Shown here: positions 28,027-36,249 of the stretch, piece after piece
Layout: every line of letters starts with the position of its first letter
Numbering within the stretch: position 1 is the stretch's first letter
Assembly (NCBI RefSeq): GCF_007992175.1
Contig: NZ_BJZT01000018.1
Coordinates: 1-64,000, forward strand
Reading direction: 5' to 3'
DNA length: 64,000 nt
DNA from: Methylobacterium haplocladii
GTDB lineage: Bacteria > Pseudomonadota > Alphaproteobacteria > Rhizobiales > Beijerinckiaceae
Program-made: the position numbers and the translations under genes
Notes under the pieces: generated by a model
Seen by the model: the letters and a program-made list of their open reading frames with translations, nothing else
Database searches by the model: none
What the model was told of the DNA's origin: nothing

Positions 28027-28055
28027 GGATGTCGAATATCGGTCGGACGCGGTCC

Positions 28056-28706
28056 TCAAACCGCCCGCTCGACCCCTAGCAACCCCGCCCCGATCGCGAG
28101 CCAGACCAGATGCGCATCGGTGCGCGCGCCGATCTTGGCCTTGATGCCGTAATGGTAGTTCTGCACGGTCTTGGGGCTGAGATTGAGCTGCCGGGCGATG
28201 CTGTCGGTGGTTTCGCCCGAGGCGACGAGGCGCAGGATTTCGACCTCGCGGGTGCCGAGGTCGCGGATCACGGCGTGGCCGCTGGAGAGGCGGTCGGCGG
28301 CGATCTCGCGGGTGATGTCCTCGCTGAGCGCCCGGCCGCCGCGGGCGACCGTGCCGACGGCGCGGACGAGTTCGGACGGGGCGCTGCTCTTGGTGACGTA
28401 GCCCGAGGCGCCGGCCTCGAAGGCCTTCAGCGCGAAGGCCGCGCCGCCATGCATCGTGAAGACCAGGATGTGCGCATGGGTATCCCATTGCCGGATATGG
28501 CGCAGCGCCTCGATGCCGCTCGGGCCGGGCAGTGAGATGTCCATCACGACGATGTCGGGGGAATGCAGCTTGTACGCGCGATAGGCGCCGGCGGCATCCT
28601 CGGCCTCGGCGACGACGCGGTACCCGGGCTGGCGCTCCAGCAGCAGCCGGTAGCCCTCGCGCACGACGGGATGGTCGTCGACGAGGAGGATCGCGAGGCC
28701 GCTCAC
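28056..28706 (-). CDS. NarL/LuxR-family response regulator
   Basis: 216 residues from a GTG overlapping the kinase stop by four bases (GTGA). Receiver domain with D10, D11, phospho-acceptor D56 (VVMDISLPG) and the conserved lysine in [12 protein letters not shown]-terminal LuxR helix-turn-helix (~150-205): [45 protein letters not shown]. Acts with the kinase encoded just upstream. The divergent symporter genes are the likely target, inferred from position. Confidence 0.93.
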   Translation of the reverse strand: MSGLAILLVDDHPVVREGYRLLLERQPGYRVVAEAEDAAGAYRAYKLHSPDIVVMDISLPGPSGIEALRHIRQWDTHAHILVFTMHGGAAFALKAFEAGASGYVTKSSAPSELVRAVGTVARGGRALSEDITREIAADRLSSGHAVIRDLGTREVEILRLVASGETTDSIARQLNLSPKTVQNYHYGIKAKIGARTDAHLVWLAIGAGLLGVERAV

Positions 28707-30130
28707 GCCGCCGCCGGAACGGCAGGAACGAGGCGCGGTCCTCGGAGCGGAATCACCGCGGCGATGCGCAGGCCGCGTTCGGCCCTGGCGATCGACAGGC
28801 TGCCGCCCAGCGACGCGATGCGCTCGCGGATGCCGAGGATGCCGCGGCCCGTGGCGCAGTCGAGGCGGGCAGGATCGCCGCCGCCCTCGTCCTCGACGAC
28901 GAGGCGCAGCCGGCCCTCGGCCGCCTCGGCGTGCTCGATCGTCAGCCGCACCTCGGCCGGGCGGCCGTCCGCGCGCGGCAGGCCGTGGCGGGCGGCGTTG
29001 GTGAGGCATTCCTGGGCGATGCGATAGACGCTGACGGCCGCCTGCGCCGGCACGGCGGCGAGGTTGCCGGCGACATCCAGCCGGAAGACCGAGCGCGGCT
29101 GGCCACGATGCCGGCTTCTGGCGTTCCAGCCCGAGACGAGCTGGGCGAGGCTCGCCTCCAGGCCGAGCTCGTCGAGGTCCTGGCTGCGCAGGCGCGACAG
29201 GGCCTCCTTCAGGCTCTCCATCATCCGCGCGGTCACCCGCGAGACGGAGCGAGCCTGGGCGGCGAGGTCCGGCCGGTCCGGCTCGGCGCCGGCCTCGATC
29301 GCGGCGGCCAGCGCCGCGGTGGCGGTGAGGCACTGGCCGAACTCGTCGTGCAGGTCGCGGGCGAGCGCCCGGCGCTCCTCCTCCTGGACCTGGAACAGCC
29401 GCTTGGTGAGGGCGGCACGCTCGGCCGTGGTGCGGGCGAGACGGCCGGCGAGGTCGTCGACCGCGCGGCCGATATGGCGGAACTCCGCCGTCGCGAAGGC
29501 CGGCAGCCGCAGGCCGTATTCGCCGGATTCCAGCCGGCGCAAGGCGCGGGCGATGGTCCGGGCCGGCATCACGGCGTGGCCGATCAGCAGCGCCGCGAGC
29601 AGGCCGATCCCGGCCGCCATCGCGGCGGCGATGCCGGTGACGATCCGCACTTGGCCCCAGACCTGCCGCAGGGCTGCCGTCGGCTCGGGCGCGGCGGTGA
29701 TCGTGCCGGCCTGAAGCTGGCGTACGGTGAGCGGCAGGCTTGCGGACGGATGCGCGCCGAAGGCCGTTTCGTAGGCGCCCGCGAACCAAGCCGGCGGGCT
29801 CGCGCCGACGCCCTCGACCTGGCTGCACAACGCCTTCGGGTCACCGTTGGCGGGCGCGAAGGTCACGCAGATGCCCGGGGAGACGACGCGCAGGGTCTGC
29901 ACGGTCTGCCATTCGGGCAACGGCAGCAGCGGTGTCTTCTCCAGTCCGCCGCGCCAGAGCAGCTGGCGCCAGTACAGGGCTTGGAGGTCGCGGGCGACGC
30001 GGGCCGCCGAGGCTTCGGTCTCCACCCGGATGCCCTCCTTCGCCTCCCACACGATCCAACCGATCGCACAGGCGAGGCAGAGCAGGACCACGCCGACGAG
30101 GCGTAGGATCAGATGAGCCAACAGACGCAC
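28703..30130 (-). CDS. Membrane sensor histidine kinase (HisKA_3 type)
   Basis: 475 residues from the GTG at 30130, chosen because GGGAGGA lies six bases upstream and the membrane helix LLAHLILRLVGVVLLCLACAIGW follows at once. A periplasmic sensor region (~35-165) with two cysteines (PGICVTF, ALCSQVEG) is closed by a second helix (VTGIAAAMAAGIGLLAALLIGHAV). Then HAMP, the phospho-acceptor histidine in EERRALARDLHDEFGQCL, and an ATPase domain (ECLTNAARHGL, VVEDEGGG, GRGILGIRERIASLGG). Ligand unknown. Divergent from the DUF3311-symporter pair, recalling MctRS-MctP regulation in rhizobia. Confidence 0.92.
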   Translation of the reverse strand: MRLLAHLILRLVGVVLLCLACAIGWIVWEAKEGIRVETEASAARVARDLQALYWRQLLWRGGLEKTPLLPLPEWQTVQTLRVVSPGICVTFAPANGDPKALCSQVEGVGASPPAWFAGAYETAFGAHPSASLPLTVRQLQAGTITAAPEPTAALRQVWGQVRIVTGIAAAMAAGIGLLAALLIGHAVMPARTIARALRRLESGEYGLRLPAFATAEFRHIGRAVDDLAGRLARTTAERAALTKRLFQVQEEERRALARDLHDEFGQCLTATAALAAAIEAGAEPDRPDLAAQARSVSRVTARMMESLKEALSRLRSQDLDELGLEASLAQLVSGWNARSRHRGQPRSVFRLDVAGNLAAVPAQAAVSVYRIAQECLTNAARHGLPRADGRPAEVRLTIEHAEAAEGRLRLVVEDEGGGDPARLDCATGRGILGIRERIASLGGSLSIARAERGLRIAAVIPLRGPRLVPAVPAAA

Positions 30131-30291
30131 GGCATCCTCCCGGAAATCCGTCCGAGTTGGAACCGGCGGCGCGGCCCCTGGCAAGAGCGGGTCGGCGGCT
30201 TCGGGCAAATTGCCCGGCCTCATGCGGGCACCCTGCCCTGTCGGCAGCAGCGTCGCGCGGCGACGGTCCGCGAGCCGAAACGGAGACGCCG

Positions 30292-30498
30292 ATGCCACTG
30301 CCCCGCTTCATTCAGGCTTGGTTCGCCCTCGACCTGATCCTCGCCCTGCTGCCGCCGCTTCATTGGCATTTCGGCGTGGCGGAGCCGGTGCTCGGGGTTC
30401 CGACCACCCTCGCCTACCTCTGGGGCGCCAGCCTGTTCATCGCGGCGAGCGTCGTGGCGGCCTATCTCGCCGATCCCGCGCACGCCGGGGGACGCTGA
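30292..30498 (+). CDS. DUF3311-like small membrane protein, symporter partner
   Basis: 68 residues, MPLPRFIQAWFALDL, with two membrane helices (~8-28 and ~38-62). Genes of this kind sit directly before sodium:solute symporter genes, as here (3 bp before the next ATG). Presumed accessory subunit. Confidence 0.75.
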   Translation: MPLPRFIQAWFALDLILALLPPLHWHFGVAEPVLGVPTTLAYLWGASLFIAASVVAAYLADPAHAGGR

Positions 30499-30501
30499 GC
30501 C

Positions 30502-32010
30502 ATGGGCATCCTCGTCACCTACGGTGCGCTGGCGCTGTTCTTCGCGATCGTGGTGCTGATCCTGCAGCGCTCCTACGTCGCCGACCGCGACTTCTCGGAT
30601 TTCACGGTGGCGGGCCGCTCCTTCGGCGGCTTCTTCCAGGCGATGGCGTTCTTCAACACCTACCAGCCGGGCACGGTGTTCCTCGGCGCCTTCGGCTTCA
30701 TCGTCGGCAGCGGCGTGATAGGCCTCGGCGTCTCGACGCTGCTCGCGCCGGTGGTGATGTACCTGATGGCCTCCCGCGTCTGGACCTGGGGCGCGCGCCA
30801 CGACCTCAAGACCCAGCCCGACCTCATGGCGCTCCGCTACGATTCCCGCGCCATCCGCGTGGTCGCGGCGCTGATCGGCGTGCTCGGGCTATTTCCGTGG
30901 ATGGTGCTCGGGATGCAGTCGCTCGGGGCCGTGTTCTACGCCCTCGGCCTCGGACATCTCGGCTTCACCACCTCCGTCGTCATCGGCGTCGCGGTGATGT
31001 CGCTGCGTCAGATCTGGACCATCCGCATGGGCATGCGCGGCATCGTCATCTCCGACGTCTTTCAGGGCATCGTCGCCTACATCCTCGGCAGCGCCCTGAT
31101 GATCGGCCTGATCGTCTGGCTGTTTTCGCAAGGGGTGTCGCTCGATGCGGTGCCGGCGGCGAAGCTCGCGCTGCCGGGTGCCGGCTCGGACGTGCCGCTG
31201 CTGTTCTTCTCGCTGACGCTTCTGCCGCTGCTCTGCTCGCTGTGCTGGCCCGACCTGTTCATCCGGCTCTATACCGGCTCCGGCGTCGAGGCGGTGAAGC
31301 GGTCCTCGGCCTATTGCGCGCCGCTCTCCCTCGTCTTCGTCACCAGCCTCGGCTTCCTCGCGCTGCTGGCCTCGTCGCGGCCGGATGTTCTGGCGAGCCC
31401 GGAGACGGCCTGGTTCACGCTCAACCAGGCGGCGGGCGGCGTTCCGCTGCTGGCGCTGGCCGGCGTCGTCGTCTTCGCCGCCTCGATGGGCAACATCGAC
31501 GCCACCGTGCAGTCGATGGGCGCGCAGATCGCCAACGATGTCGTGCATCCCTACCGGCCCTTGAGCGAGCGCGGATTGATGCTGACCTCGCAGGTCGCCA
31601 TCGCCGCGATCACCGGACTTTCGGCGGTCGTCGCCTGCCTGCCCCTGCCCTCGCTGTTTTCGATCGGCCTGTTCGCCTTCCAGGTGATGGTGCAGATCGC
31701 CGTGCCGCTCTACCTCGGCATCTTTTCGAAGATCGGCAACGCCGCGGGTGCGCTCGCGGGGATGCTCGCCGGCATCGCGGTCGTGGCGGTGCTTCAGGTC
31801 GCTTACCCGCTCGGCATCCCCTGGGCCTGGGGCCTGACGTCCGGCTTCGTCGGGCTGATCGTCAACCTCGCGGTTTTTCTAGGGGCCGCCGCGGTCCTCC
31901 CGCGTGGAGCGACGGAGCAGGCCCGGCTGGATGCGCTGTTCGGCGGCGCCGGCAGTCTGTCGTCGGCTGCGGGCGATGCCGGACAGGGTCTGAGGGTGAA
32001 CCCGATCTGA
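30502..32010 (+). CDS. Sodium:solute symporter family transporter (MctP-like)
   Basis: 502 residues, about 13 membrane helices. N-terminal DFTVAGRSFGGFFQAMAFFNTYQPGTVFLGAFGF and the central RQIWTIRMGMRGIVISDVFQGIVAYILGS motif are those of the SSS family, in the branch of monocarboxylate permeases. FAASMGNIDATVQSMGAQIANDV is the conserved late motif. Substrate is probably a short organic acid; inference from the family and the divergent two-component system. Sodium coupling is not shown by sequence. Confidence 0.88.
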   Translation: MGILVTYGALALFFAIVVLILQRSYVADRDFSDFTVAGRSFGGFFQAMAFFNTYQPGTVFLGAFGFIVGSGVIGLGVSTLLAPVVMYLMASRVWTWGARHDLKTQPDLMALRYDSRAIRVVAALIGVLGLFPWMVLGMQSLGAVFYALGLGHLGFTTSVVIGVAVMSLRQIWTIRMGMRGIVISDVFQGIVAYILGSALMIGLIVWLFSQGVSLDAVPAAKLALPGAGSDVPLLFFSLTLLPLLCSLCWPDLFIRLYTGSGVEAVKRSSAYCAPLSLVFVTSLGFLALLASSRPDVLASPETAWFTLNQAAGGVPLLALAGVVVFAASMGNIDATVQSMGAQIANDVVHPYRPLSERGLMLTSQVAIAAITGLSAVVACLPLPSLFSIGLFAFQVMVQIAVPLYLGIFSKIGNAAGALAGMLAGIAVVAVLQVAYPLGIPWAWGLTSGFVGLIVNLAVFLGAAAVLPRGATEQARLDALFGGAGSLSSAAGDAGQGLRVNPI

Positions 32011-32114
32011 CGAGCTTGGCTGCTTGCGAGGAGCCGCGTCCTGTCCCAGGATCGCGCCGCCCCGGAAACCGGGCGGTGCCGGTCGCGTCCGGCGTCGCCG
32101 TTTGAAAGCCCTCG

Positions 32115-33044
32115 ATGACCCCTCCGCCGTGCCCGATCACCGGCGAGCCGGCGATCCGCCTCGTGCAGTGGGTCAATGCCGGCTTCCTCGCCGACCTCTG
32201 GCGCATCATGCTGCGTGTCGACGTGCTGCCAAGCTTCAAGGGGACGACACGCTTCGGATTGTGGGAGTCCGCGACGGGTCTCTACTTCTTCGATCCGATG
32301 CTGGAGGGCGATGCCGGGTTCTACAGGTCGCTCTACGAGCGGCTGAGCAGCCGTTACTACCCGCGCGAAGGCCATCCGCGCGCCGAGTTCACGCTCGCCG
32401 CGCGCTATGTCCGGACGAACGAGCGCGTCCTCGACGTCGGCTGCGGCTTTGGGGCTTTTCGCCACGCGGTACGCCATGCGCGCTATACCGGTCTCGATCC
32501 GCACTTCTCCGGTGAGCCGGGATCGGACTGGGCGCGCATCGAGACACTGACCGATCACCTGGCTGCCCATGCCGGCGCCTACGATGTCTGCACCGCGTTC
32601 CAGGTGCTCGAACACGTCGAGAAGCCGGCGGCGATGCTCGAGGCCATGATGCGGGCGGTCCGGCCCGGCGGCCGGGTGATCATCGGCGTGCCGCATGTGC
32701 CGGCGGCCCATACCCGGATCCCGAACTACCTGATCAACGCCGTGCCGCATCACTTGACGTGGTGGACGGCGAACGCGCTGACGGAGATCGCATCCCGCGT
32801 CGGCCTCGTGAACGCGACGGTCGAGACGGCCCCCTGGGCCGATGTCGATGGACTGGTCTACTGGATGGCGCGCTGCTCGCCGGTGAAGTGCCGCGACCGG
32901 CACTTCAGGCATTCCTGGGCCTGGCATGCCTCCACCGTGCTCGGCTTCCTCGGCGGCTACGCGATGTGGACGATCAAGCCGACGCCGAAGGCGACAGACG
33001 AGGGAGCGTCCCTGCTCCTCGTGGCCGAGACACCGGCCGGATAG
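32115..33044 (+). CDS. Class I SAM-dependent methyltransferase
   Basis: 309 residues. N-terminal CPITGEPAIRL is a zinc-like C-x-x-T segment seen in sugar-linked methyltransferases. SAM-binding motif I is RVLDVGCGFGAFRHAV, then ARYTGLDPHF and DVCTAFQVLEHVEKPAAMLEAMMRAVRPGGRVIIGVPH. The C-terminal MWTIKPTPKATDEG tail carries hydrophobic residues. Acceptor unknown. Stands alone between the symporter and the convergent DMT gene. Confidence 0.85.
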   Translation: MTPPPCPITGEPAIRLVQWVNAGFLADLWRIMLRVDVLPSFKGTTRFGLWESATGLYFFDPMLEGDAGFYRSLYERLSSRYYPREGHPRAEFTLAARYVRTNERVLDVGCGFGAFRHAVRHARYTGLDPHFSGEPGSDWARIETLTDHLAAHAGAYDVCTAFQVLEHVEKPAAMLEAMMRAVRPGGRVIIGVPHVPAAHTRIPNYLINAVPHHLTWWTANALTEIASRVGLVNATVETAPWADVDGLVYWMARCSPVKCRDRHFRHSWAWHASTVLGFLGGYAMWTIKPTPKATDEGASLLLVAETPAG

Positions 33045-33066
33045 GTGGCCCGGTCCTCGAAAAGCG

Positions 33067-33984
33067 TCACCGCGTCCGGCGCGGCCGGAAGCGCTCGGCG
33101 ACGGCGATGCCGCCGAGGACCAGGGCGAGCGCGGTCGCCTGCGTCGCGCCGAAGGGTTCGCCCAGGAGCAGAACCGCGAGCCCGGCGCCGAAGACCGGTA
33201 CGAGGTTCACGAACAGGCCAGCCCGGTTCGGCCCGATCAGCTCGACGCCTCGGATGAAGAAGAGTTGCGCGGCCAGCGTCGGGCCGATCGCGACGAAGGC
33301 GACGATGGCCCAGCCCTTGGCCGTGGGCCAGATCAGGTGGCCGGTGGCCCACTCGACGACGAGCGGCGGCAACGAGGTGAGGAAGGCCGTCGCGGCGATC
33401 GCCGTGAAGAAGGCCAGTCCCGCCACCTTGGGCCGGGAGGCCAGCCCCACGGTGTAACCGGCATAGAACAGGCAGGCGGCCAGCATCAGCCCGTCGCCGA
33501 GATTGAACGACAGGGTCCGCAGGACGCTCCAGTCGCCATGGGTCGCCGCCACGCTGGCGCCCAACAGGGTGATCGCGGCGCCGACGGCCTGTCCGCCGGT
33601 CACCGGCGTCCGGCTGACGCAAAAATTCATCAGCATGACCAGCACGGGGATCGAGCCCTGGAACAGGGCGAGGTTCGTCGCGGTCGTGTAGGTGCCGGCA
33701 AGGTAGAACAGGCTCGCATAGGCGGTGAAGCCGCTGGCGCCCATGACGACCAGGTAGACCGGCCGCCGCGCCAGCAGGCGCCAGTCCTCGGCCGATTGGC
33801 GCGGCGCGATCAGCGCCAGCACAGCGAACCCGATCGCCCAGCGCAGCGTCGTCAGCACCTGCGGCGAGACCTCGCCCGTCGCCCATTTGCCCGCGACCGC
33901 GTTGCCCGCCCACATCAGCGTGGTCAGGATCAACAGGGGGTAGGCGAGCGCTGCCGGATTGGCGCGGTGAGTGCCGGTCGTCAC
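33067..33984 (-). CDS. DMT/EamA-family transporter
   Basis: 305 residues from the GTG giving VTTGTHRANPAALAY; GAGGGG is close (3 bases) upstream, so a different start is possible. Ten membrane helices in two EamA halves: LTTLMWAGNAVAGKWATGEVSP, and later FVAIGPTLAAQLFFIRGVELIGPNRAGLFVNLVPVFGAGLAVLLLGE. Exporter of unknown metabolite. Confidence 0.9.
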   Translation of the reverse strand: MTTGTHRANPAALAYPLLILTTLMWAGNAVAGKWATGEVSPQVLTTLRWAIGFAVLALIAPRQSAEDWRLLARRPVYLVVMGASGFTAYASLFYLAGTYTTATNLALFQGSIPVLVMLMNFCVSRTPVTGGQAVGAAITLLGASVAATHGDWSVLRTLSFNLGDGLMLAACLFYAGYTVGLASRPKVAGLAFFTAIAATAFLTSLPPLVVEWATGHLIWPTAKGWAIVAFVAIGPTLAAQLFFIRGVELIGPNRAGLFVNLVPVFGAGLAVLLLGEPFGATQATALALVLGGIAVAERFRPRRTR

Positions 33985-34059
33985 GATCCCCTCGGTTTCA
34001 TGCGGGTGGCTCCGCCGCCGGCAACTTGACTGAAAGCCTGTCGAGCCCGCCCGTGCCCG

Positions 34060-34160
34060 CATCCTGAGGAGCCGCGCGGCGGCCTCGAAGGACCTTCGGT
34101 TCGCTCGGTGATCGCCGAAAGCCCTTCGAGGCCTCCGCTTCGCCTCGGCACCTCAGGATG
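34060..34160. repeat. Palindromic repeat family C
   Basis: A 101-bp element with outer inverted repeats CATCCTGAGG (34060-34069) and CCTCAGGATG (34151-34160), and inner arms GGCCTCGAAG (34081-34090) and CTTCGAGGCC near 34124-34133. Short extragenic palindromes of this type are common in Hyphomicrobiales. One copy in the window. Confidence 0.75.
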
Positions 34161-34211
34161 AGGGCGAAGGTTGAGTGCGCCGCGAATTCGGTTGCGGGCG
34201 AGCGACGATGA

Positions 34212-34463
34212 TTAGCGCCGGACCGGCCGGTCGTCCCAGCGGATGGCCGGGTCGTATTTGCGCGAGCCCCCGGTCTCCTCCGGAGCGGCCCGCTCGACCC
34301 GGCTGCCGAAAAAATCTTCCAGCACGTCGCCGCTGTCGCCGTGGGAGAGGAAGCCCTGCAGGCGCTCCGGCGGCTTCGGCGCGACGGCGGGAACGGCCTC
34401 TTCGGCAAAGGCGCCGGAGGCTGCCAGGACCGTGATGAGGATGAGCGCCGATCGTCCCGTCAC
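34212..34463 (-). CDS. Small exported hypothetical protein
   Basis: 83 residues from a GTG. N-terminal TGRSALILITVLAASGAFAEE is a signal peptide with likely cleavage after AFA. The mature peptide (~63 residues) includes RLQGFLSHGDSGDVLEDFFGSR and ends KYDPAIRWDDRPVRR. Family not recognised. It is 87 bp downstream of leuC on the same strand. Confidence 0.65.
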   Translation of the reverse strand: MTGRSALILITVLAASGAFAEEAVPAVAPKPPERLQGFLSHGDSGDVLEDFFGSRVERAAPEETGGSRKYDPAIRWDDRPVRR

Positions 34464-34550
34464 GCGCCCGTCTCCGACTGCCGAGATGCACCGCCCCCCT
34501 TCCTACGCGCGAATGCGGCGAAGGGCGATGCCGGCCCGCTGCCGCGAGGA

Positions 34551-35966
34551 TCAGGCCTGCCCGCGCCAGTCCCGGATGTCGACGAAACGGCCGGCCACCG
34601 CCGCCGCCGCCGCCATGGCCGGGGAGACGAGGTGGGTGCGCCCGCGATGGCCCTGGCGGCCCTCGAAATTGCGATTCGAGGTCGAGGCGCAGCGCTCCAG
34701 CGGGCTCAGGCGGTCGGCGTTCATGCCGAGGCACATCGAACAGCCCGGCTCGCGCCAGTCGAAGCCGGCCTCCTTGAGGATGCGGTCGATGCCTTCCGCC
34801 TCGGCCTGCGCCTTCACCAGGCCCGATCCCGGCACCACCATCGCCGAGATGCTCTCGTGCACCTTCCGGCCCTCGACCATCTGCGCGACGATGCGCAGGT
34901 CCTCGATGCGGCCGTTGGTGCAGGAGCCGATGAAGATGCGGTCCAGGGTGATGTCGGTCATCCGCGTGCCGGGGGTCAGGCCCATATAGGCGAGCGCCTG
35001 CTCCTTCGACTGCCGCTTGTTCTCGTCCGAGATGACGGACGGGTCCGGCACGACGCCCTGGATCGAGACCACGTCCTCGGGGCTCGTGCCCCAGGAGACG
35101 ATCGGCGGCAGGTTGGCTGCGTTCAACCGCACCTCGCGGTCGAAATGCGCGCCTGCGTCCGTGACGAGGCCCTCCCAATAGGCCCGCGCCTTGGCGAAGG
35201 CCTCGCCCTGCGGCGCCTTCGGCCGGCCCTCGACATAGGCGAAGGTGGTGGCGTCCGGCGCGACGAGGCCGGCACGGGCGCCGCCTTCGATCGACATGTT
35301 GCAGATCGTCATCCGGCCCTCCATCGAGAGGGCGCGGATGGCTTCACCCGCGTATTCGATGACGTGGCCGGTGCCGCCGGCGGTGCCGATCTCGCCGATG
35401 ATCGCGAGCACGATGTCCTTGGCGCTGACATGCGCCGGCAGGGTGCCGTCCACCGTCACGCGCATGTTCTTGGCCTTGCGCTGGATCAGCGTCTGCGTGG
35501 CGAGCACGTGCTCGACTTCCGACGTGCCGATGCCGTGCGCGAGCGCGCCGAAGGCCCCGTGCGTCGAGGTATGGCTGTCGCCGCAGACGATGGTCTGGCC
35601 GGGCTGGGTGAACCCCTGCTCGGGGCCGATGATGTGGACGATGCCCTGGCGCCGGTCGAGGGCGTCGTAGAACTCGATGCCGAAGTCGCGGACGTTCTCG
35701 GCGAGCGCCTCGAGCTGCGTGCGGCTCTCGGGATCCTCGATGCCCTTGGAGCGGTCCGAGGTTTGGACGTTGTGGTCCACCACCGCGAGCGTCTTTTCGG
35801 GAGCGCGCACCTTGCGGCCGGCGACGCGCAGCCCCTCGAAGGCCTGAGGGCTCGTCACTTCGTGGACGAGGTGGCGGTCGATGTAGAGCAGCGTGTTGCC
35901 GTCGGGCAGCGTCTCGACGACGTGGTCGTCCCAGATCTTGTCGTAGAGGGTGCGGGGAGCGGTCAT
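34551..35966 (-). CDS. leuC: 3-isopropylmalate dehydratase large subunit
   Basis: Second step of leucine synthesis, isomerising 2- to 3-isopropylmalate with LeuD. 471 residues with the aconitase-type Fe-S cysteines in [12 protein letters not shown] and [12 protein letters not shown], and [16 protein letters not shown] near the N-terminus. leuD is not in the window, as is common when leuC stands alone. Confidence 0.96.
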   Translation of the reverse strand: MTAPRTLYDKIWDDHVVETLPDGNTLLYIDRHLVHEVTSPQAFEGLRVAGRKVRAPEKTLAVVDHNVQTSDRSKGIEDPESRTQLEALAENVRDFGIEFYDALDRRQGIVHIIGPEQGFTQPGQTIVCGDSHTSTHGAFGALAHGIGTSEVEHVLATQTLIQRKAKNMRVTVDGTLPAHVSAKDIVLAIIGEIGTAGGTGHVIEYAGEAIRALSMEGRMTICNMSIEGGARAGLVAPDATTFAYVEGRPKAPQGEAFAKARAYWEGLVTDAGAHFDREVRLNAANLPPIVSWGTSPEDVVSIQGVVPDPSVISDENKRQSKEQALAYMGLTPGTRMTDITLDRIFIGSCTNGRIEDLRIVAQMVEGRKVHESISAMVVPGSGLVKAQAEAEGIDRILKEAGFDWREPGCSMCLGMNADRLSPLERCASTSNRNFEGRQGHRGRTHLVSPAMAAAAAVAGRFVDIRDWRGQA

Positions 35967-36135
35967 GGCGCTGTCGGTCGATCGGATTGCGTTGGGCGGA
36001 TCGAACGCGCGCGGTCGGTCGGTTCGAACGATCGCGTGGGCCGAGCCTCGACCCTTCTAGTAGTGCTCCGTGCGCCTTTTCGAAAGGGGCGCGGCCACCG
36101 CCGCCGGCCTGCACCGCTCAGCAGTCATCCGTCGG

Positions 36136-36163
36136 TCGATATCCCTGACAAGGATCGATATCG
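36136..36163. promoter_or_regulatory. Paired TCGATATC sites in the leuC-shc divergent region
   Basis: TCGATATC occurs at 36136-36143 and 36155-36162, 19 bp apart; each contains the palindrome GATATC. The divergent region (35967-36249) would hold both promoters. Operator function is only a suggestion. Confidence 0.25.
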
Positions 36164-36249
36164 CCCTGTGGCGTGCGGTGCTGCACTGTCGGGATGCAGA
36201 CTTGAGCGCTAGGGTTGTAGTGTAGAATGCGCTCGGACTCTCCGAGGGA

